Numbered from the stretch's first letter, positions 14,022 to 23,700 are shown. The stretch: DNA of 64,000 nt from Candidatus Peregrinibacteria bacterium (GCA_018658105.1 JABHVW010000004.1:168185-232184); one strand, 5' to 3'. Notes: generated from the sequence alone by a model not told the origin. Made by a program: numbers and translations.

Positions 14022-15140
14022 ATGATTTACCTGGATTATGCGGCGGCCACGCCCATGGACCCTCGAGTTCTCGAGGCAATGCTGCCGTATTTGCAGGATG
14101 ATTTTGGGAATGCATCTTCGATTCATCAGTTCGGGCAAAAGTCTCGCAAGGCAATCGACGAAGCTCGTTCAAAGTGCATTGAGCTGCTCGGTGCCTACGG
14201 CGCTCACGAAATAATTTTCACAGGTAGCGGCACAGAATCTTGCAACATGGCAATTATGGGCGCAGCTTTCGCGCGCAAAGAAAAAGGTAATCACATAATT
14301 ATTTCAGAAATCGAACACCCCGCAGTTCGCGAGGCAGCATATTATTTGCGCGATAATTTCGATTTCGAACTAACAGAAATTGCACCAAATTCCGAAGGCT
14401 TAATCAGCACTGCCGATATTGAGGCCGCAATTAAAAAGGAAACAATCCTAGTCTCAGTAATTTACGCAAACAACGAAATCGGCACAGTTCAGCCTATTAA
14501 AGACATCGCCGCGCTCGCGCGCGAGCGCGGCGTGCTTTTTCACACAGACGCCTGCCAGGCACCGGGTTACGAAAATATAAATGTGAGCGAATTACAGCCA
14601 GACTTAATGACTCTAAATGGCAGTAAAATTTACGGACCAAAAGGTATTGGCCTTTTATATATTCGTGAAGGTTTGCAAATCACACCCCACATTCATGGCG
14701 GCGGCCAAGAGTTCCGTATGCGAGGTGGTACAGAAAATACAGCTGCAATTGTTGGCTTTACAAAAGCCCTTGAACTCATTCTCACAGAAAATCACTCAGA
14801 AAAAATCGCCAAACTTCGAGACAAACTTTTAGATGAACTTCTAAAAGTTCCCGGCCTAACCCTAAACGGCTCACGCGAAAACCGCCTGGCAAACAATATA
14901 AATGTTCATACTCCAGGTTTGCTTGGTGAAACACTAGTTATGCGTCTAGACATCGCCGGCCTCGCCGCTTCCAGCGGCTCGGCCTGTGCTTCAGGCAAAA
15001 CCGATGCATCGCATGTGCTACTCGCCCTCGGCCAAAGCCCAGAACAGGCGCAACAATCCCTTCGCCTCACCCTCGGCCACAGCACTACAGAAAAAGAAAT
15101 CACAGAGGCGGTCAGGATATTTCAAGGCATATTTGCTTAG
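14022..15140 (+). CDS. nifS: Cysteine desulfurase (NifS/IscS class)
   Basis: The 372-residue protein is a fold-type I PLP enzyme. It shows YLDYAAATPMDPRVLEAM at the start, IEHPAV with His99, HTDACQ with Asp176, LNGSKIYGPKG with the PLP lysine Lys202, and the mobile catalytic loop SSGSACASG with Cys322. It takes sulfur from cysteine as a persulfide for Fe-S cluster or thionucleoside synthesis. The Fe-S enzyme IspG is encoded at 25.2 kb. It follows raiA by 10 bases. An unusual 26-bp perfect palindrome lies inside the coding region at 14507-14532. Confidence 0.95.
   Translation: MIYLDYAAATPMDPRVLEAMLPYLQDDFGNASSIHQFGQKSRKAIDEARSKCIELLGAYGAHEIIFTGSGTESCNMAIMGAAFARKEKGNHIIISEIEHPAVREAAYYLRDNFDFELTEIAPNSEGLISTADIEAAIKKETILVSVIYANNEIGTVQPIKDIAALARERGVLFHTDACQAPGYENINVSELQPDLMTLNGSKIYGPKGIGLLYIREGLQITPHIHGGGQEFRMRGGTENTAAIVGFTKALELILTENHSEKIAKLRDKLLDELLKVPGLTLNGSRENRLANNINVHTPGLLGETLVMRLDIAGLAASSGSACASGKTDASHVLLALGQSPEQAQQSLRLTLGHSTTEKEITEAVRIFQGIFA
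14507..14532. repeat. 26-bp perfect GC-only palindrome inside nifS
   Basis: The 26 bases are all G or C and read identically on both strands. They encode part of Ala-Ala-Leu-Ala-Arg-Glu-Arg-Gly. It may be chance codon use, but it stands out against the surrounding AT-richer sequence. Confidence 0.9.
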
Positions 15141-15165
15141 CACAAAGCTAATTTAGTGCTACAAT
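15137..15165 (+). promoter_or_regulatory. Predicted promoter of rny
   Basis: TTAGCA (15137-15142), a 17-base spacer and TACAAT (15160-15165) with TGC before the -10. The -10 ends 9 bases before the ATG at 15175, predicting a leader of 0-3 bases. Confidence 0.55.
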
Positions 15166-15174
15166 TCCCGCACT

Positions 15175-16734
15175 ATGACTCTGTTTACAATCATATCGAT
15201 TCTCGCAGCTGCCGGTCTAGGTGGCGCCGCAGGTTATTTTCTTCCAAGCTCTGGCATAAATATGTCACATGGCGATCAAGAAAAAAACCTTGAAGCCGCA
15301 CGCTCTGAAGCCGAGCAAATTAAGCGCGATTCAGAAGAGAAGATCGCACGAATTAATGCTGCAATTAAAGAGGAAGAAGAATCCATGCAAGATAGCATCG
15401 GTCAGTTACAGGCTTCTGTTGAGCAAAAAGAAGATATTTTAAAGCGCAGAGAAAGTCGAAATACAAACTATGCAAATGCGTCAAAAAATCTAGATAAAGA
15501 AATTCGCCAAATCTTCAAAGACAGCGAAGAGTTGCGCAGAAACAGTATTGAGAAATTGGCAAATGCAAGTGGCCTTACAAACGAAAAAGCCCTCGAGATC
15601 GCACGCGCAGAATTAAAAGAAGTAATTACCGAAGATAAAGAAAAACGCTCAGCCGCAGCAGTTGAAGAGTTCGAAGAAGACATTCAACGTCATGCAAAAG
15701 CTGTTCTTCAGGTTGTAGTTCAAAGGCTTGGCGTGCCAAGTTCCGTAGATAAAAACAACACAAGTGTTACGGTGCGCGACGATAAATTTAAAGGCCAACT
15801 CATCGGTAGAGGCGGCACAAACATCGCATATCTTGAGAGCCTTCTTCCGGTTTCAGTGATTTTCAATCTTGGAGATCCAAAAACAATTCATGTCGGCGGA
15901 GTTAATCTTCTGCGTCGCCACATCGCAAAACGCGCAATTAATAAAATGCAAAAAGTCGTTCGCAAAACGGGTAAAATCACTCACAAGCTTATCGACGAAA
16001 CTGTTGAAGCTTCAGAAAAAGAAATTATGGACGAATGTAATCGCAAAGGAAGATGGGCGTTTAAGCAAATGGATATGGATTACAAGGCTGTGCCAGATGA
16101 AGTAGTTAATTACGTTGGCCGACTATATTTCAGAACTAGTTACGGTCAAAATATTATTCACCATTCTCTTGAGATGGCTTTTGCAGCACGCTTAATTGCA
16201 GAGCTAATCGGCACAGATGTAGAAACAGCCATGCAAGCAGCTTTTTATCACGATCTCGGTAAAGCGATCGACCACGATGTTGGCGGCTCACACGACGATC
16301 TTTCGAAAGAAATTTTAGAAAAACACGGCTTTAGCGAAGGCATAGTTCACGCCGCATTTGTACATCACGACAAAGGCCCTTGCCTGTCCCCTGCCGACTT
16401 TATTGTAAAAGCAGTAGACGCAATTTCTGGCGGACGCCCAGGCGCACGTATGGAATCAGTAACAAACTATTTTGAAAGAATGAAACAGCTTGAAACTTTA
16501 GCCAAGTCATTCAAAGGTGTTAAGAAAGTATTAACCATGTCTGCCGGCCGAGAAGTTCGCGTGCTTGTAGATAAAAATGCAGTATCAGACCAGACCTCAA
16601 TGCCACTCGCAGAAGACATCGCAAAAAAGATATCCGACGAAATGGCTTTTCCTGGTATAATCAAAGTGAATTTAATTCGCCAAACTAAATCAATAGACTA
16701 TGCGCGAGAAAAAAAACAAGTCCGCCATCGATAA
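15175..16734 (+). CDS. rny: Ribonuclease Y
   Basis: The 519-residue protein has the full RNase Y layout: an N-terminal membrane helix (about 2-22), a long coiled coil (about 30-170), a KH domain with the GRGG loop in FKGQLIGRGGTNIAYLE, and an HD hydrolase domain with HHSLEMA and YHDLGKAIDHDVGGSHDD. It is a membrane-bound endonuclease that starts mRNA decay. Length is standard. The next gene starts inside its last 35 bases, so the two are coupled. Confidence 0.95.
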   Translation: MTLFTIISILAAAGLGGAAGYFLPSSGINMSHGDQEKNLEAARSEAEQIKRDSEEKIARINAAIKEEEESMQDSIGQLQASVEQKEDILKRRESRNTNYANASKNLDKEIRQIFKDSEELRRNSIEKLANASGLTNEKALEIARAELKEVITEDKEKRSAAAVEEFEEDIQRHAKAVLQVVVQRLGVPSSVDKNNTSVTVRDDKFKGQLIGRGGTNIAYLESLLPVSVIFNLGDPKTIHVGGVNLLRRHIAKRAINKMQKVVRKTGKITHKLIDETVEASEKEIMDECNRKGRWAFKQMDMDYKAVPDEVVNYVGRLYFRTSYGQNIIHHSLEMAFAARLIAELIGTDVETAMQAAFYHDLGKAIDHDVGGSHDDLSKEILEKHGFSEGIVHAAFVHHDKGPCLSPADFIVKAVDAISGGRPGARMESVTNYFERMKQLETLAKSFKGVKKVLTMSAGREVRVLVDKNAVSDQTSMPLAEDIAKKISDEMAFPGIIKVNLIRQTKSIDYAREKKQVRHR

Positions 16735-17047
16735 AGTGATCATGGGGGCCATCATCGGCACCGCAGTTGGTTCAGCAATTGGAGCTTCAATAGCTCCTAA
16801 AAAAGGCAAAGACACTCGCGAAATTTTAAAAGACAAAGCTAAAAATACTGGCTCAGATATTATTGAAGTAAGCAAACTTGGCAAAGAAACTGCGACAGGT
16901 TTTTTCAAATTGGCAAAGCGCATCCTATTTGGAAAGGAAAGAAAGTCACGCAGACTTAATAATGCAAAGCCAAAGATTGAAAAACACATGAAAGAGATTC
17001 CTATCGAAATGGACATCATTCCTCCTGAACATGTCGATCGCGACTGA
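16700..17047 (+). CDS. YtxH-like small membrane-associated protein
   Basis: The 115-residue protein starts inside the end of rny. Residues 13-35 form a glycine- and alanine-rich hydrophobic segment (IMGAIIGTAVGSAIGASIAP) followed by KKGKDTREILKDKAKNTG, the layout of YtxH-domain proteins. The rest is charged and helical. YtxH proteins are linked to stress in Firmicutes, but their mechanism is unknown. It ends with TGA, which supports TGA being a stop in this genome. Confidence 0.75.
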   Translation: MREKKNKSAIDKVIMGAIIGTAVGSAIGASIAPKKGKDTREILKDKAKNTGSDIIEVSKLGKETATGFFKLAKRILFGKERKSRRLNNAKPKIEKHMKEIPIEMDIIPPEHVDRD

Positions 17048-17073
17048 GTTCACACTCTACTTAACCCCAGAAA

Positions 17074-18234
17074 ATGTTCTTAGGTGACCTACTAATTTTA
17101 CTTGTCTTCGTTTGGCTCAGTAGAAAATTATTCCAATTTCTACACTTGCCAGCCCTTTTCGGTGAGGTATTTGCCGGAGTAATTGCCGGGCCAATTATTT
17201 TTGGTTTGGTACAAGAAACAGAAGCAATTACCGTGCTCGCCGAGCTAGGTATTTTCCTTCTCATGTTTCATTCTGGCCTTGAAGCTGATCCAAAAGACCT
17301 TTTCCATTCATCAAAAAAAGCGCTTCTTGCAGCCTTTGGCGGCATGGCTCTAACCGTGCTCGGCATTTATTTTGTCACAAGATATTTCGGTTACGACATT
17401 GAAACCGCGCTATTCATGGCGATGACTCTGTCTATAACTGCCGTTGCAATTTCAACCCGCATATTCAAAGACCTAAAAATCAATCACACAAAAGTCGCCC
17501 ACACAGTTATCGCAGCCGCAGTAATGATAGAAATTTTAATGTTGATCATATTCTCAGTTTTCATAAATCTGCACGAAACCGGCGCATTCGATCTCAAGGA
17601 AGTAGCCATCAGCTTAGGCAAATTCATAGGTTACTTCGCCGCAGTATTTATTATCGGCCATCATTACTTTAAGTACCTCTACAAAATTTTATATAAAGGC
17701 AACAAGGGCTTTATGTTCTCAATTATTTTGGCCCTCGCCTTCGCAGTGAGCGCCGAACTTATTGGTCTGCATTTTATTATTGGCGCATTCTTAGCCGGTC
17801 TATTTTTACATAGTGAAATCTTCGACGATGAAGTTTTCAACAAGATTGAAGATAGAACCTTCGGCCTAAGTTACAGTTTCTTAGCACCAATTTTCTTCGC
17901 AACCCTCGCCTTTCACCTCGACTTTACAGCACTTTTCACAATGCCAGCTTTTATTGCAGTAATTATTATCACTGCAATTTTAGGTAAAGTTCTCGGCTCA
18001 GGCCTGATGGTTTATTGGGGTGGAATGAGTAAAAATGAATCAATTGGAGTTGGTCTTGCAATGAATAGCCGTGGCGCTGTCGATCTAATTGTAGCCTCGA
18101 TTGGGCTTCAAGCTGGCATTATAAATGTTGAGATATTCTCTGTTTTAGTGCTTGCCTCCTTCGCTTCCACCTTTATCTCAATTGTTGCCATGAGGCCAAT
18201 TGCGAAAAAGCTGAAAGCCTTGCAGGTAAAATAA
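17074..18234 (+). CDS. CPA2-family cation:proton antiporter
   Basis: The 386-residue protein has about 12 membrane helices with the Na/H exchanger (KefB-like, CPA2) pattern: LPALFGEVFAGVIAGP, ELGIFLLMFHSGLEAD, and the MAMTLSITAVAISTRIFKDL crossing region. A conserved GVGLAMNSRGAVDLIVASIG lies near the end. It should exchange protons for Na+ or K+ at the cell membrane. There is no C-terminal TrkA-N regulatory domain. It lies 26 bases after the YtxH-like gene. Confidence 0.9.
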   Translation: MFLGDLLILLVFVWLSRKLFQFLHLPALFGEVFAGVIAGPIIFGLVQETEAITVLAELGIFLLMFHSGLEADPKDLFHSSKKALLAAFGGMALTVLGIYFVTRYFGYDIETALFMAMTLSITAVAISTRIFKDLKINHTKVAHTVIAAAVMIEILMLIIFSVFINLHETGAFDLKEVAISLGKFIGYFAAVFIIGHHYFKYLYKILYKGNKGFMFSIILALAFAVSAELIGLHFIIGAFLAGLFLHSEIFDDEVFNKIEDRTFGLSYSFLAPIFFATLAFHLDFTALFTMPAFIAVIIITAILGKVLGSGLMVYWGGMSKNESIGVGLAMNSRGAVDLIVASIGLQAGIINVEIFSVLVLASFASTFISIVAMRPIAKKLKALQVK

Positions 18235-18271
18235 CCTTGATAACAGGTTAAAAAAATGTTCTTATAACTGC

Positions 18272-20053
18272 ATGAAACGACAACTTAAGGACCTTTTCAT
18301 AGTCGGCTTTTTTCTCAGCACTATTGTGCTTGGAATTGTTGGTGCCATATATGGCATTTCAACTTTGTCAGAAGAAACATTTTTAACTCGAGTAAATCTG
18401 CCTCAAGGTAAGTTCGACGAGTATCAAAGCTTCCAAGAGTTAACAGATTTTATCCTAGAAAAAGAAGAAACATTTTTAAACTCTGAAATAGCTTTCACTT
18501 CCGAAAGAGGCGATATTACCACCACTTTTAAAGATATGGGAGTGAGCATGGTCGCATATGAATCCCTTCAAGAATTACATTCCTTTATGGAAAGCAGCAG
18601 CGCTCTTAAAAAAACACAGGCATACATTTTTGGCATTCACATCAAGCTTCCACTCAGTCTCGATGAAGATGGCATTAAGGCGGCATTCACTGAGTCATCA
18701 ATCGAGCAGGGCAAAAAGAATGCAACGCTCGCCTACGATTACAGCAGCGGTCTTTTTGTAGATGAAGAACAGATAGGTTACGGAGTTGATACAAGTGAGA
18801 TAATGAAACAAATTGAGCTGCATTGGCTTAAAGATTTCACCACCCCAGCAACTGCCAAACTTCCACTTCGCACTGCCGAGCCAGATGTTCGCAACGATGA
18901 AATCGCGGCTCTAATTCCAAAACTTGCAGACATTGTTGAAAGAGAAATTGAATTTATAGATGAAGCTTATGGTCAAACTTGGAGCTTTCATTTGCGCGAT
19001 CATGCAGCCTGGATTTTACCTATGCAAGCTGCTGAAACAGGCTTCACAATTCATCCGCAAAACTTCTTTGCATACCTTGGTGAAACCTTCGGGCCCGAGC
19101 TAGAAAGTGAGGCGGTCTCAGCGACAGTAATTGAAAATGAAGATGGCACTTACGACTTTGAAGGCAGCGCACGTTTTGGCCAAGATATTGATGAAGTAAA
19201 AATACTCGCCGATTTTATGTCTGCAATTCACAACGAAGAGCTAAGCGTAATGCTCGCAGTTAAAGAGATAATGCCAGAAATTACAGTGCCAGATTCCCTC
19301 TCTGCAAAAGGTATAACAGATCTAGTCGGAGTCGGTTATTCAAGCTTTAGCGGTTCACCATACAACAGAATTTTCAATATAAATGTCGGCATGGATATAT
19401 TCAATGGAACCATTCTTGCACCCGGCGAAGAGTTTTCATTCACAACTTTAATGGGCCCAATTGACGGCGCCCACGGTTGGCTGCCCGAGCTAGTTATTCT
19501 CGGCGACGAAACAAAACCTGAATATGGTGGCGGACTATGCCAGGTTTCTTCCACAATGTTCAGAGCGGCACTTTACAGCGGCCTCGACATTTCAGCCCGA
19601 AAAAATCACTCCTACGCAGTTTCATATTACGCCCGGCCTTTTGGTTACGGCCTTGATGCAACCATCTACGACCCAGCACCAGATTTCAGATTTATCAACG
19701 ACACGGCGGGTCACTTAATCATTCAGGGCTACACAGAAGACAGCAATGCATATTTCGTAATGTACGGAAGCAACGACGGCCGCAGCGTGCAAATGGAAGG
19801 CCCAATCGCATATAATTACAGCAAAATTACCGAGCCACAAATCACATACACAAGCGATCTTGCTCCAGGGGTTAGAGAGCTAGATGAATATGAGCACACT
19901 GGTTTCGATGTAGATTGGTACCGAACAATCACTCACGAAGATGGAACTATAAGTGAAAAAGAAAACTTCCACTCTTCATACGAAGCGCGTCCAAGAAAAT
20001 ATCTCGAGGGTTCACCCCAAGAAGATATAATTAAAGTTACGATCTCTCCTTGA
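18272..20053 (+). CDS. VanW-family surface protein
   Basis: The 593-residue protein has an N-terminal membrane anchor (about 9-30), two roughly 130-residue repeats resembling the peptidoglycan-binding YoaR-like domain, and a C-terminal VanW domain. The VanW domain is marked by GSPYNRIFNINVGMDIFNG, APGEEFSFTTLMGP, GGGLCQVSSTMFRAAL and RKNHSYAVSYYARPFGYGLD. VanW proteins are widespread in CPR bacteria and are thought to act at the cell wall; their biochemistry is unsettled. The gene overlaps the convergent TPR gene by 17 bp. Confidence 0.88.
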   Translation: MKRQLKDLFIVGFFLSTIVLGIVGAIYGISTLSEETFLTRVNLPQGKFDEYQSFQELTDFILEKEETFLNSEIAFTSERGDITTTFKDMGVSMVAYESLQELHSFMESSSALKKTQAYIFGIHIKLPLSLDEDGIKAAFTESSIEQGKKNATLAYDYSSGLFVDEEQIGYGVDTSEIMKQIELHWLKDFTTPATAKLPLRTAEPDVRNDEIAALIPKLADIVEREIEFIDEAYGQTWSFHLRDHAAWILPMQAAETGFTIHPQNFFAYLGETFGPELESEAVSATVIENEDGTYDFEGSARFGQDIDEVKILADFMSAIHNEELSVMLAVKEIMPEITVPDSLSAKGITDLVGVGYSSFSGSPYNRIFNINVGMDIFNGTILAPGEEFSFTTLMGPIDGAHGWLPELVILGDETKPEYGGGLCQVSSTMFRAALYSGLDISARKNHSYAVSYYARPFGYGLDATIYDPAPDFRFINDTAGHLIIQGYTEDSNAYFVMYGSNDGRSVQMEGPIAYNYSKITEPQITYTSDLAPGVRELDEYEHTGFDVDWYRTITHEDGTISEKENFHSSYEARPRKYLEGSPQEDIIKVTISP

Positions 20054-20804
20054 GCGCAGCTTTTACAGCTTTCATCCTCGCCTTAACTTCTTTGCTATAT
20101 GGGTCAGAGCTATCCAGCTTTTTCAGCATATTCATTGCCTCTTCAAAACGTTCCAGTCTTTCATAATATTCCGCAAGAATTAGTTTCAACTCAGAATCCT
20201 TTGGCTTTCGTTTTTCAGCTCGTTCAAAGTAATGAACAGCTTTTTCATCTTCGCCTAGCTCATAATAAACCTGTGCCAAACTCTGCAAACGTGCCGCACG
20301 TTTATCGTCTAAAGAAATCGAATTTTCATATGCCTCTGCAGCCTCAACCAAACGTTGTTGTTGGTAAAGCGCAGCCCCCAAGTTACTAAAGTAAACAGGA
20401 TCTTTTTTTAGATTCACCAATTTAGAGAAATACAATTCCGCATCTGCAAATTGCCCTTGTTTCATATAGAGCATCCCAAGTTTGTGGTGTGCATCTAGGT
20501 GAGTATCATCAGCATCAATTACCAGCAAAAATGCAGGCTCAGCTTCTTCAAACTCTCCCCTGCTGAAATGCAAATCAGCCTTCTTGAAATACTTTCTTGC
20601 ATCAGATTTTTTCACAGCTTTTGCTTCATCATCTTCTTCTTCCATCGCTTCAATCGCCGCCTCAGCTTCTTGCACAATAGCCTCCTCCTCTTTCAAATGT
20701 TTTTGAAAACGCAAATCATGCGCAGTCAGACGAAGGCGTCTTAGATACATCAAGGCAAGTATCATGCCAGAAAAAATAAAGAGAGCTAGGTAGACAGTAT
20801 TCAT
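20037..20804 (-). CDS. Membrane-anchored TPR protein
   Basis: From the ATG at 20804, one base after the holB stop, the protein is 255 residues. It has an N-terminal membrane helix (VYLALFIFSGMILALMYL), an acidic linker (EAAIEAMEEEDDEAKAV), then at least four tetratricopeptide repeats such as AELYFSKLVNLKKDPVYFSN and AVHYFERAEKRKPKDSELKL. TPR units are protein-binding scaffolds; the partner is unknown. A TTG start at 20816 would overlap holB and is less likely. It is the last gene of murF-holB-TPR. Confidence 0.85.
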   Translation of the reverse strand: MNTVYLALFIFSGMILALMYLRRLRLTAHDLRFQKHLKEEEAIVQEAEAAIEAMEEEDDEAKAVKKSDARKYFKKADLHFSRGEFEEAEPAFLLVIDADDTHLDAHHKLGMLYMKQGQFADAELYFSKLVNLKKDPVYFSNLGAALYQQQRLVEAAEAYENSISLDDKRAARLQSLAQVYYELGEDEKAVHYFERAEKRKPKDSELKLILAEYYERLERFEEAMNMLKKLDSSDPYSKEVKARMKAVKAALKERS

Positions 20805-20805
20805 A

Positions 20806-21681
20806 TTAAGGTACAAATGGTATAAAAAGGTTTTCTAGTACAAGTCGTTTATTCACATTCCGTTCAAGATCTTCTTTCGCTTTCTCAATGTTCTCCAGCA
20901 TCTCGGTAAAATCTAAATGCTTTAATATTAAAGCTTTATCTTTCGATCTTGCCAAGCCCCTCACCCTCCAAAGCAAAATATCAAATAGCTCCAGTAAATG
21001 CTCATCTTTCTCATAACTCCTCACCAAGTGAAATACTTTCGCCAGTTGTGGATTCTCCAAAAATAACATCAAGTCCTGGTGGATTTTCTGATGAGCCTCA
21101 AAATACACCCCATCATTAATCAGTTTTTTCAGCTTCGAAGGCCGCCCCATAGCAAAGTGGACAAGCTGCTCAGTGTAGACATGTCCATCACACACTTCCC
21201 GCAGACTCTCATCATCTAGAGTTTGAAAATTCGTAATCTGACACCTAGACCTAATAGTAGGCAAAACCTCTTCATCCCGATTCGCAGTCAAAAAGAAAAT
21301 CACACCTTCCCTCGGCTCCTCCAAAGTTTTCAAAAGTGCATTCAAAGACTCAACTCTCATACGCGAAATATTCTCAATCACAATCACCAAATATGGTTTC
21401 GAGTGGCTCTCTTGAACTCGAGCAATCAACTTACGAATTTCAGCAATTGGCAGTGTTTCTCCATTATCCAAAAATAAAAGAGTATCCACGTCCACACCAT
21501 CATGCATGAGTTTTTTTTGCATCACATCATCTGCTGCACCTTGCAAATAATAGGCAATATGCAGAGCCATACGCCCTTTGCCAACACCTTTTGGCCCCAA
21601 GAACAAATGCGCATGATGAAGTTTACCGGCATCTGCGGCAGCTTTAAATTTATCAAAAATGGCAGAATGAAAAGTTGTCAT
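20806..21681 (-). CDS. holB: DNA polymerase III delta' subunit-like AAA+ protein
   Basis: The 291-residue protein has an AAA+ clamp-loader fold: HHAHLFLGPKGVGKGRMALH (Walker A with GKG), the sensor segment NALLKTLEEPREGVIFFLTA and the arginine-finger IRSRCQI. The Cys4 zinc element of gamma/tau subunits is missing, which fits delta'. It helps load the sliding clamp. The ATG at 21681 overlaps the murF stop by one base (TGATG); an upstream TTG at 21699 is not favoured. Confidence 0.85.
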   Translation of the reverse strand: MTTFHSAIFDKFKAAADAGKLHHAHLFLGPKGVGKGRMALHIAYYLQGAADDVMQKKLMHDGVDVDTLLFLDNGETLPIAEIRKLIARVQESHSKPYLVIVIENISRMRVESLNALLKTLEEPREGVIFFLTANRDEEVLPTIRSRCQITNFQTLDDESLREVCDGHVYTEQLVHFAMGRPSKLKKLINDGVYFEAHQKIHQDLMLFLENPQLAKVFHLVRSYEKDEHLLELFDILLWRVRGLARSKDKALILKHLDFTEMLENIEKAKEDLERNVNKRLVLENLFIPFVP

Positions 21682-22955
21682 CAAAGAATATTTAACCAAT
21701 ACGGCTCTTGTCTCACGAGTAAGTGCCTCGCCTGTTCAGGTTCTTTCATACAGGTGCGCACAATTCTTTCCATGCGAACATTGTTTTGTGAGCCCTTCAC
21801 CATCAAAACATCATGTGCTTCAAGAATACCTTTTAAAAAGCCACCAGCTTCTTTCGAACTCGCAAAAGTATGAATCATAGATGTAGACATGCCCGCTCTG
21901 TGTGCACCCTCTGCAAGCGATTTTGCATGCTGCCCAACGGCAACCAGCAAATCAGCCTTACGTGCAGCGAGCTTTCCTATTTTAAGGTGAGAGCTTTCAG
22001 CAAGCTCGCCGAGCTCATTCATTGTGCCAAGAGCTGCGATTCGCCGCCCAGAAAACATACTCAAAACCTCAAGCGCCTCCTCCATCGTATCTGGCGAAGC
22101 ATTGTAAGAACTATCAATAATTAGCGCTCCATTTTTTCCATCGATTTTATTCATTCGCCCAGCTGGCAAAGTAAATTCTTTCAGTTCCATCTCAATCGCT
22201 TTCCAAGACATCCCATTCAAAAATCCAACCGCAGTAGCCACCAAAACCATGTATACGTGGCAAGCTCCAAGCAAGTCGGGCAAATGTACAGGAATCTCTT
22301 TGTCTTCATATGCCAAAGTAAACTGCAGCCCCCTCGAGTCAGCCTTTATATCAATTGCCCTCAAGTCAGCCCCCTCCTCTGTGCCAATTGTCAAAACGCT
22401 GCACGGCAGCTTGTCTACAAGGCCTTTAACAAAATTGTCATCAGTATTCAAAATCGCCCAACCTTCTTTAGGCGCAGCAATCAGCGCCTTAGATTTTTCA
22501 TGAAAGATTTCCTCCCTATTCGCAAACTGCCCCTCGCCTCTGTGAACATTTTTCACATTCAAAAAAACCATTATCTCAGGCTTCACTACCTTCAAAATAT
22601 CTTCCATTCCACCCGGGGCATCAATACCCATTTCCATAACCAGAACTTCATATGGGTTCAAATTCGTAAAAGCATTCTTAATACTTTTAAAAATCACCTT
22701 TGGCCACTTCACCCATGAATTAATTGAGCTGTTCTGATCCAAGATCGTAAAAGCCGCTCCAAACTCACTATTAATATTCTTTTGGCTCTTTTTTACCTTA
22801 AAATGACGCTGCAGCACCGCCGCGATTGCGTCTTTTGCACAAGTTTTACCAGCACTGCCAGTAATACCAACAATTTTTGGCTTAACCTTGTGCAATTTAT
22901 GCCTAGCTAAGTAGCTAAGCCCTTGGAACACCAACTCTCTTAAACGTGCTTTCAT
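21681..22955 (-). CDS. murF: MurF-type Mur ligase with short N-terminus
   Basis: The 424-residue protein has the Mur ligase ATP site ITGSAGKTCAKDAI near residue 32, MEMGIDAPGGMEDILKVVKP and NVHRGEGQFANREEIFHEKS of the central domain. Also visible are LPAGRMNKIDGKNGALIIDS followed by SYNASPDTM, and LGTMNELG, all MurF-like. MurF joins D-Ala-D-Ala to the UDP-MurNAc-tripeptide. Classical MurF has an 80-residue or longer uridine-binding N-terminal domain; here only about 28 residues precede the ATP-binding core. The operon is murF-holB-TPR. Confidence 0.87.
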   Translation of the reverse strand: MKARLRELVFQGLSYLARHKLHKVKPKIVGITGSAGKTCAKDAIAAVLQRHFKVKKSQKNINSEFGAAFTILDQNSSINSWVKWPKVIFKSIKNAFTNLNPYEVLVMEMGIDAPGGMEDILKVVKPEIMVFLNVKNVHRGEGQFANREEIFHEKSKALIAAPKEGWAILNTDDNFVKGLVDKLPCSVLTIGTEEGADLRAIDIKADSRGLQFTLAYEDKEIPVHLPDLLGACHVYMVLVATAVGFLNGMSWKAIEMELKEFTLPAGRMNKIDGKNGALIIDSSYNASPDTMEEALEVLSMFSGRRIAALGTMNELGELAESSHLKIGKLAARKADLLVAVGQHAKSLAEGAHRAGMSTSMIHTFASSKEAGGFLKGILEAHDVLMVKGSQNNVRMERIVRTCMKEPEQARHLLVRQEPYWLNIL

Positions 22956-23018
22956 AAGCGAAAATATTGGCCTTCACTCTAGCAGAGGAGAGCTTATTTG
23001 TCATCGTAAATACTGAGC

Positions 23019-23678
23019 TTAGAATTTATACGCCATCACCTCAAAAGTATCAGATTTTAAGTCATCATGAATCACCCAGTTCCATTCAGAATCAATATAT
23101 CCAAGTGCTATCAATTTCCCCTTCAAAGTTTCAGCTTCAAAAGGCAGGCATATCTTGCCATCTACAGTTCCTTTTAATAAAAGATCAAATAAATCAAGTA
23201 TTCCCTTCTCAGAGAATTTCTCAATTAATTTAGCATCGAGCCCAAGACCAGCAAGTTTAAGCTGAGTAAGTAAATGGACGGTCTCACGAACCTCAATATC
23301 AGTATATGCACTTTCAAAAGCAAGGCGGAAGGCAGGCATGCCATCATATACCACGCCAATTGCATCAATCACTTTTACCGTGTGTGCTGCTACCTCATAC
23401 CCACTGCAAGTATCATGTATGTTTAAAGCTCTTCGTAAAAAATTTAAATCTTGCTCTATTTTTGTTGGCCATTCGCCTCTATTTGAAGCTGCTACCATAA
23501 ATGCATCATAAAAGCCCCCTCCTCCATCAATTGCCCTGTTTATCGCAGCATTAACATGAGCAGCTTTTGATGCAACATCAACAACACAAGGATGGCCTTC
23601 ACCATCAGCAAGCAAAGCCTTCAATTCGTTCAAAGGTTTATAGCCAGTTAGTGTTGCAAGTCGTGAAGCAGGCGCCAT
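23019..23678 (-). CDS. Hypothetical protein
   Basis: I do not recognise this 219-residue protein. It looks soluble and mixed alpha/beta, with HVNAAINRAIDGGGGFYDAF and an Asp/Trp-rich end (IDSEWNWVIHDDLKSDTFEV). There is no signal peptide or membrane helix. It stands alone behind a perfect-consensus promoter (TTGACA-16-TATAAT with an extended -10), suggesting high expression. It is one of the solitary unrecognised genes described in the findings. Confidence 0.75.
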   Translation of the reverse strand: MAPASRLATLTGYKPLNELKALLADGEGHPCVVDVASKAAHVNAAINRAIDGGGGFYDAFMVAASNRGEWPTKIEQDLNFLRRALNIHDTCSGYEVAAHTVKVIDAIGVVYDGMPAFRLAFESAYTDIEVRETVHLLTQLKLAGLGLDAKLIEKFSEKGILDLFDLLLKGTVDGKICLPFEAETLKGKLIALGYIDSEWNWVIHDDLKSDTFEVMAYKF

Positions 23679-23700
23679 ATGTATTTATATATAGTGCTGA

